From a virus, in the IMG/VR virus record IMGVR_UViG_3300043395_002173, positions 1-32,019 of that record: DNA of 32,019 nt; one strand, given 5' to 3'. Positions 1 to 7,757 of the stretch are shown here, piece after piece. Both the position numbers and the translations under genes were made by a program. The notes under the pieces are model-generated. The model did no database searches. It was not told the origin of the DNA and saw only the letters and a list, made by a program, of their open reading frames with translations. The stretch's first letter is position 1; each line of letters begins with the position of its first letter.

Positions 1-1835
1 TGGAAGCCAGCGAGCTGCGTAATCTGGTTCAGCGTCGAGACATACTGTTGGATCGAGACCATCGGGTTATTCGGTCCATACTGCTGAAGGATCTGCTCCT
101 GCTTCGCGGCGATCTGCTGCAAGAACATCATCCGTTGCTCATCTGAGCCACGGCCCAAGGCAATATTGACCACCATATCCATATCGGCTGTCCAGCCGCG
201 TGGATCGATGGGGACAAACTTATTACGAAGACGGATAATCTTTGGCTTATCCTGATGCTGTACAACGAGATGCAGCAAACCCTTAAAGCAACGTTTCAAG
301 CCATCACCAAAGAGACGCGCGATCATCTCGATGCGCTCTTGCGATGAGGAGAGCTGCGCCTGTACTGCGGCGCGGGTCGTGGACTGAAGCGCTTCTGCAT
401 CCAACCCCTGCGAAGCGCGCGAGATACCTGTGCGCTGCGTCTTAATCTCGTCAAGATAGCCCATAACACCAAGCGCCGGTTGACCGACAAACGGTGTTGC
501 AAAAGGAACAATCGCACCAGGTGAACGCATACGGATCAGCGCGCCTGTCTCGTTGTTCATCAAATCGTCTACGTTGACCTGACCCTCAACAAAACCTGTG
601 CGCGGATGGATCGACTGAGCCAACGAGTCAAGCGTATTACGCATGATGCTAGACTTGATCAGTTGCAGGTCCATCGTCTGATCAGCAATCGACTTACCGA
701 AAATCGTGTGCGGTGTCGGATCTGGCGACAGCGTCGCAAACGGGATCTCTGTAACTATTTCTTGGTGGACGATATAACCGCCATTACCGACTGTGCAGAC
801 TTTATGCAGTTCGGCGATACCGTCGCCATCTTTGTCGATGCGGATATAGGCTTCAACGTAATAGACTTTGTCTGTGCTTTCGTCGTTTCCATTTGCCACC
901 CCAAAGAACGACTGGTCAGCAGGATTACGGACCAGAGTTTCCATATTCAATTCAAAGCCACCAGAACCGGCATTCATCTCAACGATGTCTTTGTCGTAGC
1001 CCATCGCCACCAACTCAGACACTGTTGCGAGCTTGCGCCGACCGGCGATCAGAGCGTCATCAATGCTCGTTGCCTGATTGTCGATCAAGAATTGCTCGAC
1101 CGGAATACATTCAACGATATAGCGAGGCTCGCGGATGACGCGCTTCACGCGCATCGAGAAGACACGCGGTGTCATGTTCATGTCTGGCGACATCGTCACG
1201 ACATTCGTTTGCGCTGTAAAGATTTGCTCTTCCTGCAACTCAAGAACAGTCACTTGCGGATCTTGCGCAATCAGTGCTGCTTCTTCTTGAGACAGACCGG
1301 AATACGAATACTCTTCGACAGTCTCTTTGTCCTGCTTATACCAAGTAAGCACACCCTCTTTCAGAATAAGCGCATCTTTCATCGCGTCATGGAGAATGCG
1401 GAAGCCTGGGTTTTCCTGCATGAAGATGTAGTTGATGAAGTCGGTCATCTGTTCAGCGACTTCGACATCTTCAGCGGTCTTCGGGACGAACTCTAGGATC
1501 TTGTCGCCACCCGTAAAGATACGGAGCAACGATGGGAGCATTGCGAGAACAGTATCGCGCACTTCTGTCATAACGACCTGAGAGCGTCCCTGTTCCTCGT
1601 CACCAAACGCGTTGCCCAGATAATAGGACATCGCATTCTCGCGCTCTGGCGCGATATAGGTATCGATATAAACTGCTGCGTCTTCAATCGCCTGACGAAC
1701 GCGAGAGCGGAACTCTTCCTCGTCCATCGGTTGGTCATTTATGCCTGGTGTCAGGATGCCCGTTTCATCGTCATAAGCACGCGGTGCTGAGACGGATACC
1801 GGAATGTTGTCGGGGTCATATCCTGAAATCGCCAT
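1..1835 (-). CDS. Portal protein, P22-like (3' end cut by window edge)
   Basis: Read by hand from the minus strand. An ATG at 1835 opens a frame that stays open for 611 codons to the left edge, so the C-terminus is missing. The protein begins MAISGYDPDNIPVSVS and continues with a charged, mostly alpha-helical sequence typical of P22-type portals: an early block around YLGNAFGDEEQGRSQVV, a segment reading FVPKTAEDVEVAEQMTDFIN, and a later segment with KSIADQTMDLQLIKSSIMRN followed by RTGISRASQGLDAEAL. These are recognisable landmarks of the dodecameric DNA-channel protein at the capsid vertex, which docks the terminase. P22 portal is about 725 residues, so most of the protein is here. It lies downstream of the large terminase in the same orientation, with a methyltransferase and a glycosyltransferase between. 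Scaffold and coat genes would be expected beyond the left edge. Confidence 0.9.
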   Translation of the reverse strand, partial: MAISGYDPDNIPVSVSAPRAYDDETGILTPGINDQPMDEEEFRSRVRQAIEDAAVYIDTYIAPERENAMSYYLGNAFGDEEQGRSQVVMTEVRDTVLAMLPSLLRIFTGGDKILEFVPKTAEDVEVAEQMTDFINYIFMQENPGFRILHDAMKDALILKEGVLTWYKQDKETVEEYSYSGLSQEEAALIAQDPQVTVLELQEEQIFTAQTNVVTMSPDMNMTPRVFSMRVKRVIREPRYIVECIPVEQFLIDNQATSIDDALIAGRRKLATVSELVAMGYDKDIVEMNAGSGGFELNMETLVRNPADQSFFGVANGNDESTDKVYYVEAYIRIDKDGDGIAELHKVCTVGNGGYIVHQEIVTEIPFATLSPDPTPHTIFGKSIADQTMDLQLIKSSIMRNTLDSLAQSIHPRTGFVEGQVNVDDLMNNETGALIRMRSPGAIVPFATPFVGQPALGVMGYLDEIKTQRTGISRASQGLDAEALQSTTRAAVQAQLSSSQERIEMIARLFGDGLKRCFKGLLHLVVQHQDKPKIIRLRNKFVPIDPRGWTADMDMVVNIALGRGSDEQRMMFLQQIAAKQEQILQQYGPNNPMVSIQQYVSTLNQITQLAGF

Positions 1836-1838
1836 ATC

Positions 1839-2393
1839 TTAGACCTTTCTAACGCGCCACCACTTCCAGCCGCTCTCTGAGCCTACCTCGTGCTTGGGCA
1901 GTAATTCTTTCACAGCCTTAGATACACCATCGAACGGGTAATCGTCACCTCCCATGACTCCGCCCCGTTTCAGCTTCGGCATCCATGCCTCGATGTCGGC
2001 CTTCACTTCCTCGTACTCGTGACCGGCATCGATCCACACAAAATCGACAGAACCATCCTCAAACTTGGAAGCGGCACCGGCACTGTCAGACCGAATAGGT
2101 GTCATCTTTAACCCTTCGATCTTCTTCATGTTTGCTTTGAAGATTGAGTACACAGACTTCAGCTCCGGGTCATCTTTGTGGACTTGGTCAGATCCCTTCC
2201 AGTGATCGACGCAGTATAACTGTATGTCTTTGCCAGAGTTGACGATTTCGACACCCAGAAACGCAGACGATCTGCCCTTCCAGCAGCCGATCTCCACAAA
2301 GACCGCACCACTTTTGGGTGCCGCTAGCACCGCATCGCGATACGGTCTTGTGAAGTTGAACCAGCCTTGGATGTCATCAAAAAAGTGGTTCAT
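1839..2393 (-). CDS. Class I SAM-dependent methyltransferase
   Basis: 184 residues with the Rossmann-type methyltransferase layout. Motif I, VEIGCWKGRSSAFLG (about 33-47), binds S-adenosylmethionine. An acidic strand end with an aromatic partner appears at YCVDHWKG, and a later DFVWIDAGHEYEEVKADI block (about 115-133) resembles the Methyltransf_24 group, which often acts on sugars or small molecules. No DNA-methylase catalytic motif (NPPF or DPPY) is visible, so DNA modification is not supported. The gene stops 3 bases before the portal start, and its ATG overlaps the stop of the upstream 57-residue gene (ATGA). Its place beside a glycosyltransferase suggests, as inference, decoration of a virion or host surface component. 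Substrate unknown. Confidence 0.8.
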   Translation of the reverse strand: MNHFFDDIQGWFNFTRPYRDAVLAAPKSGAVFVEIGCWKGRSSAFLGVEIVNSGKDIQLYCVDHWKGSDQVHKDDPELKSVYSIFKANMKKIEGLKMTPIRSDSAGAASKFEDGSVDFVWIDAGHEYEEVKADIEAWMPKLKRGGVMGGDDYPFDGVSKAVKELLPKHEVGSESGWKWWRVRKV

Positions 2394-2563
2394 TTTGACT
2401 TCTTTGTCATACCCGCTTCTGAGAGTGCAATCGCGATGGCCTGCTTGCGGCTCTTTGCCAGCGGTGCCTTCTTCGGGCCTTTCGGATTAACGCCTGCGTG
2501 AAGTTTGCCACGTTTATATTCGCCCATCACCTTAGCTATTTTAGCTGAACCCTTACCCTTCAT
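2390..2563 (-). CDS. Small basic DUF6496-like phage protein
   Basis: 57 residues from ATG at 2563 to TGA at 2390, found by hand. The protein is very basic. It has an N-terminal KIAKVMGEYKRGKLHAG segment and a C-terminal KSRKQAIAIALSEAGMTKK segment, which match my memory of the widespread DUF6496 family of small phage and bacterial proteins. Function is unknown; the lysine/arginine content suggests nucleic-acid contact. The stop overlaps the methyltransferase start by an ATGA junction, so the two are probably translationally coupled. Confidence 0.75.
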   Translation of the reverse strand: MKGKGSAKIAKVMGEYKRGKLHAGVNPKGPKKAPLAKSRKQAIAIALSEAGMTKKSK

Positions 2564-2575
2564 CGCAGATACTCC

Positions 2576-3193
2576 TTAAAGATCAACGTGTTCGTGCATG
2601 AACTCAAGCACACCTATATGTCTTACCTGTTTGCTGAGATCATGGTCAATGTAGACCTTGAACCCTGCCTTCTGAGCCTCGCGGCAGAAGTACATGTCCT
2701 CACCGATAAACGCCTTCCAGTCAGGCGAATACCCGATCTGGAACCACGGCATCGGCATGGCGCGGAACACATCAGCCCTCACCAACATGCAACCCATCCC
2801 TACAGCGTCAACTTCCTCTAACCCTGTAGATTCAACACCAGATGTTACATATTCGAGCTTTTGGAAATTCTTGAAAGCCACAGTTTTGACCGGAAGTCGC
2901 CGTGTTGCGTAATTCGCTGCCACAATCGGCAAACCGTGCTGCATGAGTTGACGCACAGCATTAGCTGGGAAGCGCATGTCACTGTCAAGAAACAACAAAT
3001 AGTCTGCGCCACCCTCTAATGCCATGCGCGCCAACTTCATCCGTTGGTCGGCAATCAGAGTGCCGCTTACCATAAGTATATCCAATTTCGACCATTCTGG
3101 CGCAGCATAGGTTTGAGCTGACAGGACTGCCAGATCTTTGGCAAAACCGGCGTAGACCTCATCTCTAGCCGGTATACAGATCGCTAAGTTCAT
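2576..3193 (-). CDS. GT-A fold glycosyltransferase-like protein
   Basis: 205 residues. The N-terminus MNLAICIPARDE is the usual nucleotide-sugar-binding strand of family-2-like glycosyltransferases. A DxD-type metal/nucleotide motif occurs at D70-S-D72 (LLFLDSDMRFP). A second acidic region, GEDMYFCREAQKAGFKVYID, sits where the catalytic base region of GT-A enzymes lies, followed by HIG near the C-terminus. The start overlaps the stop of the upstream gene (ATGA). It could transfer a sugar to a virion protein or host surface polymer. Such genes are common in environmental podoviruses beside portal or tail genes. Donor and acceptor cannot be read from the sequence. Confidence 0.78.
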   Translation of the reverse strand: MNLAICIPARDEVYAGFAKDLAVLSAQTYAAPEWSKLDILMVSGTLIADQRMKLARMALEGGADYLLFLDSDMRFPANAVRQLMQHGLPIVAANYATRRLPVKTVAFKNFQKLEYVTSGVESTGLEEVDAVGMGCMLVRADVFRAMPMPWFQIGYSPDWKAFIGEDMYFCREAQKAGFKVYIDHDLSKQVRHIGVLEFMHEHVDL

Positions 3194-3702
3194 CCGATCA
3201 ATTTACCCTCAAGCAAACCTGCCCCTTTAGCCATAGGACCGTACTCGTCCTCTGATTCGCCTTCTGATTTATCTTCCTCAGTGTCAGACGAAGAAGACTC
3301 GTCTTCAGCTTCGCTTTCAGTTTCATCAGTGATTGGGCCACCGACGATCCAAGCGTCACAGGTACGCGCTGCGGCGCACTTGAAGTCAAAGATTTCGCAG
3401 AACCCAAGATCGCCTGCATCCACAACATCCATCGCATCTTGCTGGCTTCCATCTTTACCGGCTAACCCATCTTCGATGCACTTCATCATCGCGGTGGTCT
3501 GGACAAATGCCGCGCAGTTCCCGCAACGCTGCGTCTTCGCCTCATCCGGTGATACGTCCCACATCTTGGCTTTCTGCGCCCAGTAGCGGTCGTTTGGCTG
3601 GTTCGGGTCCATTGGACCGTAATGCGCTTTATCAATCGCTTTGCCGCGATTCTGTAAGTTCACTGTGATGTCGCGCGTGGCGACCGGACATGCTTCAACC
3701 AT
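3190..3702 (-). CDS. Cys-rich (HiPIP-like spacing) protein with acidic tail
   Basis: 170 residues from ATG at 3702. I prefer this start to a longer upstream extension because AAGGGAAAG precedes it as ribosome-binding site and the extension is low-quality Arg/Cys-rich sequence that overlaps the next gene out of frame. Six cysteines (C60, C63, C75, C102, C109, C115) lie in the blocks CGNCAAF, MKCIEDG, GFCEIFDFKCAAARTCDAW. The spacing resembles high-potential iron-sulfur or other metal-binding proteins, which is inference. Residues about 125-154 are a nearly uninterrupted Asp/Glu/Ser run. The start overlaps the end of the next upstream gene by 8 bases. A phage family of this type usually sits near portal/terminase genes; function unknown. 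Confidence 0.7.
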   Translation of the reverse strand: MVEACPVATRDITVNLQNRGKAIDKAHYGPMDPNQPNDRYWAQKAKMWDVSPDEAKTQRCGNCAAFVQTTAMMKCIEDGLAGKDGSQQDAMDVVDAGDLGFCEIFDFKCAAARTCDAWIVGGPITDETESEAEDESSSSDTEEDKSEGESEDEYGPMAKGAGLLEGKLIG

Positions 3703-4003
3703 TTTTCTTTCCCTTGTTTCTTGCAGAAATCGCTTTTGCCTTCGCTTTCGCGTCAGCCTTCGACGATGCTCCCCATGCCTTAAGAGACAACAGCAAACGC
3801 GTCGGCTTACCTTTCTCGTCACGCTCTGGCCCTGGCATACCTGCCATGCGAGCGAGGAACGATGCACGGCGAGGATTATCGCCTGACTTGACCGGCGGCT
3901 TCAGGTTCATCCCTTGAGCCTTTGCTGAAGCGCGACCCTTCGCGTTCAACCCACCGGCGGGGTTCTTCCCCTCTTTCCGCTGCCACGCTGGACTTTTCGC
4001 CAT
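3695..4003 (-). CDS. Basic DUF6321-like protein
   Basis: 102 residues from ATG at 4003 (MAKSPAWQRKEGKNPAGGLNAKGRAS). A GTG one codon upstream is possible but less likely. The sequence is strongly basic: about a quarter Lys/Arg, with the landmarks WQRKEGKNPAGGLN, MNLKPPVKSGDNPRRASFLARM and MPGPERDEKGKPTRL, which fit the DUF6321 phage family as I remember it. The C-terminal part is a Lys/Ala helix (KADAKAKAKAISARNK). It overlaps the downstream Cys-rich gene by 8 bases. Role unknown; a DNA-binding or virion-internal protein is possible. Confidence 0.7.
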   Translation of the reverse strand: MAKSPAWQRKEGKNPAGGLNAKGRASAKAQGMNLKPPVKSGDNPRRASFLARMAGMPGPERDEKGKPTRLLLSLKAWGASSKADAKAKAKAISARNKGKKNG

Positions 4004-4014
4004 CACATAAACCC

Positions 4015-4260
4015 TTACGACTTATCTAAATTCCAACCTTCACCGGCTGCTATAACACATGTGCGGCCATCAGGCTCTACAGAAGTCAGCGTCCAGCTCT
4101 TAGGACCACGGTAAAACTGAAGCGCCAGCTTATTGTCTACCATAATCGGTGGCTGCGCTTCCTCGTGGTATTCACTCAAAAGACCTGCGGCTATCGCTTC
4201 CCGTTCGCGGCAAAAGTGCGGCGAGGCAAATATGACTGATGCAAGAAGTAGATGCTCCAT
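4015..4260 (-). CDS. Small hypothetical protein following the large terminase
   Basis: 81 residues from ATG at 4260. The ATG is preceded by CAGGAG with 5-6 bases spacing, so I prefer it to the GTG at 4287 that overlaps the terminase stop. The N-terminus MEHLLLASVIFASPHFC is hydrophobic and could be a weak secretion signal or membrane anchor. The C-terminal half ends in the compact block WTLTSVEPDGRTCVIAAGEGW, which I have the impression recurs in small phage proteins, but I cannot name the family. Function unknown. Confidence 0.6.
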   Translation of the reverse strand: MEHLLLASVIFASPHFCREREAIAAGLLSEYHEEAQPPIMVDNKLALQFYRGPKSWTLTSVEPDGRTCVIAAGEGWNLDKS

Positions 4261-4283
4261 CCGAAACTCCTGTACTTCGGAAA

Positions 4284-5693
4284 TCACACAATACCTTTAA
4301 TAGCACGCTTAATAGGTCTTCCTTTTACCCAAGGTGTCGCTCTTCCGCCAACCAGTGCCGCATTACCGGCAAAGGTCAAACACAAAGAGTCGGCCAAGTC
4401 CGGTGACCGCATACCGCGTTTCTTCATCGAGTCCTTCGACTCTACCACAATCTTGCCAGAAGACGTAAAACCATAACGCGGGGCCACAAGCTCATGCCGT
4501 AACGCCGACTCAGCGGGGATCTTCACGGTGCGGGTCGCAAGCCAATCCTTGACTGCAAGCCACAGCTCATCGCGCAACTTGTTTGCGTTCGGGTTCATGG
4601 CAGACGCTTCAGCGACATTCACATCCCTGACATTGTACCCCATCTCGCGCAGCCGATCCGCAACCCCAGAGCCAAGACCAATCGTGTCAACGCAGATCTC
4701 GACCGGGTTATCTGTGCGCGCCTCGTTCACCACAGCCCCGACGAGCTGCATCAGATCAAGGCCACCCCATGACTTTACCTCCATCACGACATTACCCTTG
4801 CGCTTGCACAGAGCCGATCTGTCAGTGCCAAACCGCGCAACGTCCAACCCGTACACCATGCCGTCTGACACATCAGCCGTGACATCACGCGACATGGCTG
4901 CATCGACCAACTCTGCCGCAATAAGCGTATCATTATCGGCAACGGCAAACTCACCGAGAACGCGTATCCGATACGCATTAGACCCCTCGCCATAGGTTGC
5001 CTTGATCTGCTCAACGAAGTCGCGCGACACCAATGGAATATTGAGACACGAGACGTGCATCGTGTCCCAGTCAGAGGCCAGCTCATGGTGCGTCCGGTAA
5101 AACAACCCGCTATTACGCGTCGGATTCCCGATCAGGATCGTACACGCGCTGTGACCAGACATAGACCCTGCTGCTGCCTCAAACACAGCTTCAGGCACAG
5201 CTGATGCCTCGTCCACAATCAGCAACACATTCTCCGAGTGAATACCGGCAAGTGCTTCCGGTCGCTCTGAGGACGAGGTGCGTGCTGATGCAAAGCTCGA
5301 CTCCGGTGCAGCCTTCAACGAGATGCGGTCACTCAGCACATCAAATGAGTCGCGCAGTACTGGCGGCAACTTGTTCACCTGCGCCTTCAACTCAGAGAAG
5401 AGCGCATCGAACAGCTGCCCCGCAGTCGGCGCAGTCATCACGGCTTTCTGTGGGAACCGCGTACACATGACCCAGACAATAGCCCACGCGCACACAGTGG
5501 ATTTGCCAACGCCATGACCGGCACGCACAGAGATACGCCGCTTACCGGAAGCGATTTTCTGCAACAGCTTCTCTTGCCACGGCAATGGCGACTGGCCCAG
5601 CACATTACGGACAAATTTGACCGGATCACCGCGATACAGCGCAATGAAATCGTCGAACTCTTTACCGTCTGCCTTGACCTGCTTCGCCATCAT
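4284..5693 (-). CDS. Terminase large subunit (TerL)
   Basis: 469 residues with ATPase and nuclease domains in the usual order. The Walker A motif is AGHGVGKST (58-66). A TAPTAGQ coupling segment is near 88-94. Walker B is VLLIVDEA (156-163) with catalytic Glu162. A C-motif-like IGNPTRNSG is at 188-196. The RNase-H-like nuclease domain shows acidic residues at D284 (YGLDVARFG), D336 (CVDTIGLGSG) and D432/D435 (RSPDLADSL). This enzyme pumps DNA through the portal and cuts the concatemer. Two ATGs are adjacent; the first overlaps the stop of the upstream 43-residue gene (TAATG). The small subunit is not adjacent but about 3.1 kb upstream of it. Terminase type (headful or cos) cannot be decided from the protein alone. 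Confidence 0.95.
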   Translation of the reverse strand: MMAKQVKADGKEFDDFIALYRGDPVKFVRNVLGQSPLPWQEKLLQKIASGKRRISVRAGHGVGKSTVCAWAIVWVMCTRFPQKAVMTAPTAGQLFDALFSELKAQVNKLPPVLRDSFDVLSDRISLKAAPESSFASARTSSSERPEALAGIHSENVLLIVDEASAVPEAVFEAAAGSMSGHSACTILIGNPTRNSGLFYRTHHELASDWDTMHVSCLNIPLVSRDFVEQIKATYGEGSNAYRIRVLGEFAVADNDTLIAAELVDAAMSRDVTADVSDGMVYGLDVARFGTDRSALCKRKGNVVMEVKSWGGLDLMQLVGAVVNEARTDNPVEICVDTIGLGSGVADRLREMGYNVRDVNVAEASAMNPNANKLRDELWLAVKDWLATRTVKIPAESALRHELVAPRYGFTSSGKIVVESKDSMKKRGMRSPDLADSLCLTFAGNAALVGGRATPWVKGRPIKRAIKGIV

Positions 5694-5824
5694 TATTTCT
5701 CCAACGGTATCGCTGGAACTCCTGACTGTGTTTTGCGTTGAGTATTTCTAATTGGCTTTACCTTCATGGATGAAGGAATCGGCATGGGTGCGCCAAGAGT
5801 GTAATTAAATTGCGGATATGTCAT
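5693..5824 (-). CDS. Small Pro-rich hypothetical protein upstream of TerL
   Basis: 43 residues, found by hand between two real genes. ATG at 5824 overlaps the previous stop (TGATG) and its TAA overlaps the TerL start (TAATG), so it is stitched into the operon at both ends. The sequence contains GAPMPIPSSMKVKPI and ends GVPAIPLEK, a proline-rich stretch with no fold evident. Coupling at both ends is the main evidence that it is translated. Function unknown. Confidence 0.55.
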   Translation of the reverse strand: MTYPQFNYTLGAPMPIPSSMKVKPIRNTQRKTQSGVPAIPLEK

Positions 5825-6030
5825 CACTCACCCTTACGCAGCAACGCATCTGCTCGCATCGCCAGATCATCCAACGCGGCATAGGTATACCCTAAAGCCA
5901 TGTTATACGCATTACTCTCACCTGTAGAGTCCATCATTGTCGCGACATCTTCTCGCTTCTTCAGTTGATCGATCAGGTTAAAGTAAGAGTGAACAAACAG
6001 CTGCAACAGCACTTCAGCTTCGCTTTTCAT
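5824..6030 (-). CDS. Small helical hypothetical protein
   Basis: 68 residues from ATG at 6030 (MKSEAEVLLQLFVHSYFNLIDQLKKRED). I reject the longer in-frame extension upstream because it is Arg-rich shadow sequence of the preceding gene, whereas this ATG has GGAG about 12 bases upstream and overlaps the preceding gene by 17 bases. The protein is predicted helical, ending in LDDLAMRADALLRKGE. Its TGA overlaps the next start. Family not recognised. Confidence 0.6.
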   Translation of the reverse strand: MKSEAEVLLQLFVHSYFNLIDQLKKREDVATMMDSTGESNAYNMALGYTYAALDDLAMRADALLRKGE

Positions 6031-6232
6031 TAACCGGCGCTCCCCATTTCTGTTCCCCCATCTCCCATCCCTCTGCCCATGCCTTATGCCGGTCAGACCC
6101 AACCTCGAACGGGTTATGGTCAAACGGACATCCTTGACGGAATGAGATCATCGCATCGCCACGCACAGTATCCAGACTGCGAACGAGCTTCTCCCATTCG
6201 TTATTCGGTTTCAGGTTAGTCCAGCCCATCAT
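6014..6232 (-). CDS. Ribosome modulation factor / CrpP-like small protein
   Basis: 72 residues. The central segment SFRQGCPFDHNPFEVGSDRH followed by KAWAEGWEMGE has the pattern of ribosome modulation factor-like and CrpP-like proteins: a GxxxFxxNPF turn, then a W-x-x-GW helix. In bacteria RMF dimerises ribosomes; many phages carry related short proteins of unknown role. The start is an ATGATG pair overlapping the stop of the upstream gene (TGATG). Inference: a host-takeover protein acting on ribosomes or RNA. The resemblance is a motif match only. Confidence 0.6.
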   Translation of the reverse strand: MMGWTNLKPNNEWEKLVRSLDTVRGDAMISFRQGCPFDHNPFEVGSDRHKAWAEGWEMGEQKWGAPVNEKRS

Positions 6233-6402
6233 CTCTCTCCCTTCAAAGCGCTCGCTGCAAACTGTATCGCGTCAGCAATACGAGCCAACCAGCTATCCAC
6301 ATCAAGCAATCTGTCATGGATATTCTGTAAAGCATCACGATACACCAGCACCTCTGCCTCTAACTGCTTCACGCGCTCGGCAGCGCTATGATCGATCTCC
6401 AT
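6229..6402 (-). CDS. Short coiled-coil protein
   Basis: 57 residues from ATG at 6402 (MEIDHSAAERVKQLEAEVLVYRDALQNI), read by hand. The sequence has heptad-like spacing of Leu/Val/Ile and charged residues over its whole length, so a coiled coil is likely. Both ends are TGATG junctions with neighbours. The upstream junction carries the 12-base AAACAGTGATGG that recurs elsewhere in the window. No family recognised. Confidence 0.6.
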   Translation of the reverse strand: MEIDHSAAERVKQLEAEVLVYRDALQNIHDRLLDVDSWLARIADAIQFAASALKGER

Positions 6403-6692
6403 CACTGTTTATCCTTCAACGCGGCGTGTGCTGCCTCAATAAGTGCTTCCCACATGACCGCGCCCTTATAAATGTTTTCATCGTGCTCTTCATACTCAAT
6501 CAGTAGCGTAACAACCTTACGCAACCGCTCAATCTTGGCATCTTGCTTATCGCGGATTTCCATCCATGTGCCTTCGGACTTGCCCCATAGTTTTTCCATA
6601 TTGGCATTTTCCCAACGCAATTTCTCAATCTCGTCGGCGGCTTCTAGTGCAGGGCCCCTAGAATCTTTCCGCAACCGTTCAACAATATCCAT
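6402..6692 (-). CDS. Coiled-coil hypothetical protein
   Basis: 96 residues from ATG at 6692 (MDIVERLRKDSRGPALEAADEIEKLR). The start overlaps the stop of the amidotransferase-like gene (TGATG). A typical arrangement of small phage Ea8.5/Ea31-like or nin-region helical proteins is seen: MDIVERLR, then EAADEIEKLR, then a long charged helix. It ends in a helix ALIEAAHAALKDKQ. Several neighbouring small proteins end with the same AALxxKQ or EKQ type tail, suggesting related or recombined modules. Function unknown. Confidence 0.65.
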   Translation of the reverse strand: MDIVERLRKDSRGPALEAADEIEKLRWENANMEKLWGKSEGTWMEIRDKQDAKIERLRKVVTLLIEYEEHDENIYKGAVMWEALIEAAHAALKDKQ

Positions 6693-7336
6693 CACTTTTG
6701 CCTCATCAGTTTTTTCGTGAACCCCAACAGCAACTCGTGATGCTGACCACCATGCCACCACTTCTGCATGTACGGTTTATCGTACCACTTCTGCTGCGAC
6801 TCTGGGTGGCACCCGATCAGTCCCACCCTTCTCTGTATCACTGCCATCGGATCGCCATTCGCATATCGAGCAACGATCTGGCAGCGCCCATCACCGACAA
6901 ACGTACACCCGTCATAGAAGAACATACGCTCATCACGATTACCCCACGTCACACGCGCAACAGTGCCATAGCTTCTCCGCACATCTGCATCTGGGCGCTT
7001 GATATACTGCACAGGTTCAAGTCCATCGAGCACATCAAAGTATTCGCGACCGGCGAAATATGCGCCCATGCAGATACCCAAATACTTCCCCCCGCGCGCA
7101 ATAAAGTCAGCTATCGCGTTACCCTCGCGCCGCTTAAAGAAATCGTAATATCTTCGAGCGTCGCCAATACCACCAGGGAATGCCACTATATCCGCATCAC
7201 GAAGCACATCATCGAGCACCTCTGTCTCGTCAAATGTGCGGATCTGAAACGCGCCGCTCAACGCCTCGACCATTCCGTCAACGCATTCCTGCGAGCACTC
7301 AGGGTCATGGCGAAAGATGGCGATTATCGGTGTCAC
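6692..7336 (-). CDS. BPL_N / class I glutamine-amidotransferase-like protein
   Basis: 214 residues from GTG at 7336, chosen because GGTGAGGA lies 7 bases upstream and the start overlaps the previous TAG. A TTG at 7360 is the alternative. The fold resembles class I glutamine amidotransferases, in particular the biotin-protein-ligase N-terminal (BPL_N) group: AFPGGIGDARRYYDF (52-66), a nucleophile elbow GKYLGICMGAYFAG with Cys89, and GCHPES with His177 and Glu179. All three members of a Cys-His-Glu triad are therefore present. No synthetase partner is fused or adjacent, so a hydrolase or amidase acting on a peptide-like or small-molecule substrate is possible. It may alter host metabolism or provide a defence/counter-defence function; both are inference. 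Confidence 0.75.
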   Translation of the reverse strand: MTPIIAIFRHDPECSQECVDGMVEALSGAFQIRTFDETEVLDDVLRDADIVAFPGGIGDARRYYDFFKRREGNAIADFIARGGKYLGICMGAYFAGREYFDVLDGLEPVQYIKRPDADVRRSYGTVARVTWGNRDERMFFYDGCTFVGDGRCQIVARYANGDPMAVIQRRVGLIGCHPESQQKWYDKPYMQKWWHGGQHHELLLGFTKKLMRQK

Positions 7337-7554
7337 TACTGGTTCCTCACCATCCCGCAATAGCCATGCGTTGTGCTGTAAGTTACTTCTGGCCTATCTG
7401 CATCTTCATCCCATTTGTAAGATGTACCCCACCGCCACGCCATGCACTCGGAGCCAAGACAAAAGGAATGCTCAAGGTCAATCTTCTGTCCCATACCCAT
7501 TGGACAACGTCGCCACTTTGCAGCTTCATCTAAAATATAATGCGGACTATCCAT
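7336..7554 (-). CDS. Small Trp/Cys-rich hypothetical protein
   Basis: 72 residues from ATG at 7554 (MDSPHYILDEAAKWRRCPMGMGQKIDL). The start overlaps the preceding stop (TGATG). Tryptophans and cysteines are unusually frequent: C17, C33, C38 and C67, with WRRCPMG, CLGSECMAWRW and YCGMV. This could form a small zinc-binding fold. Similar phage proteins with CxGxxCxxWRW are known to me only as hypothetical. Function unknown. Confidence 0.65.
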   Translation of the reverse strand: MDSPHYILDEAAKWRRCPMGMGQKIDLEHSFCLGSECMAWRWGTSYKWDEDADRPEVTYSTTHGYCGMVRNQ

Positions 7555-7757
7555 CACTCACTCCCCTTCACCACATGGTCAACCATCTTGATCAACCGCA
7601 GATTCTCGCGCCGCAAATCCATAAGCACAGTTAGCGCGTTATCTCGCTGCATCTCCGCATCAGCCAAACGCTTACGCAGATCGATCAAGTGATCCATCGT
7701 CTCCATATCTGCATATCTTTTGCGTGATGCTACACGCTTTGAGCGAAAGCCAGCCAT
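7554..7757 (-). CDS. Basic coiled-coil hypothetical protein
   Basis: 67 residues from ATG at 7757 (MAGFRSKRVASRKRYADME). A basic N-terminus is followed by a long helix LIDLRKRLADAEMQRDNALTVLMDLRRENLRLIKM with coiled-coil periodicity. Start and stop both lie in TGATG junctions, and the upstream junction is a copy of AAACAGTGATGG. Probably a DNA- or RNA-contacting small phage protein, but nothing identifies a target. Confidence 0.6.
   Translation of the reverse strand: MAGFRSKRVASRKRYADMETMDHLIDLRKRLADAEMQRDNALTVLMDLRRENLRLIKMVDHVVKGSE

Noticed and set aside
606-1496. Long plus-strand open frame (296 codons)
   Set aside because: It is the antisense shadow of the portal gene. Its translation is rich in Arg, His, Cys and Ile without domain logic, while the opposite strand reads a clean portal protein.
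6698-7363. Long plus-strand open frame opposite the amidotransferase-like gene
   Set aside because: It mirrors a protein with an intact catalytic triad. Its own sequence is His/Cys/Thr-rich with no recognisable family and no ribosome-binding site.
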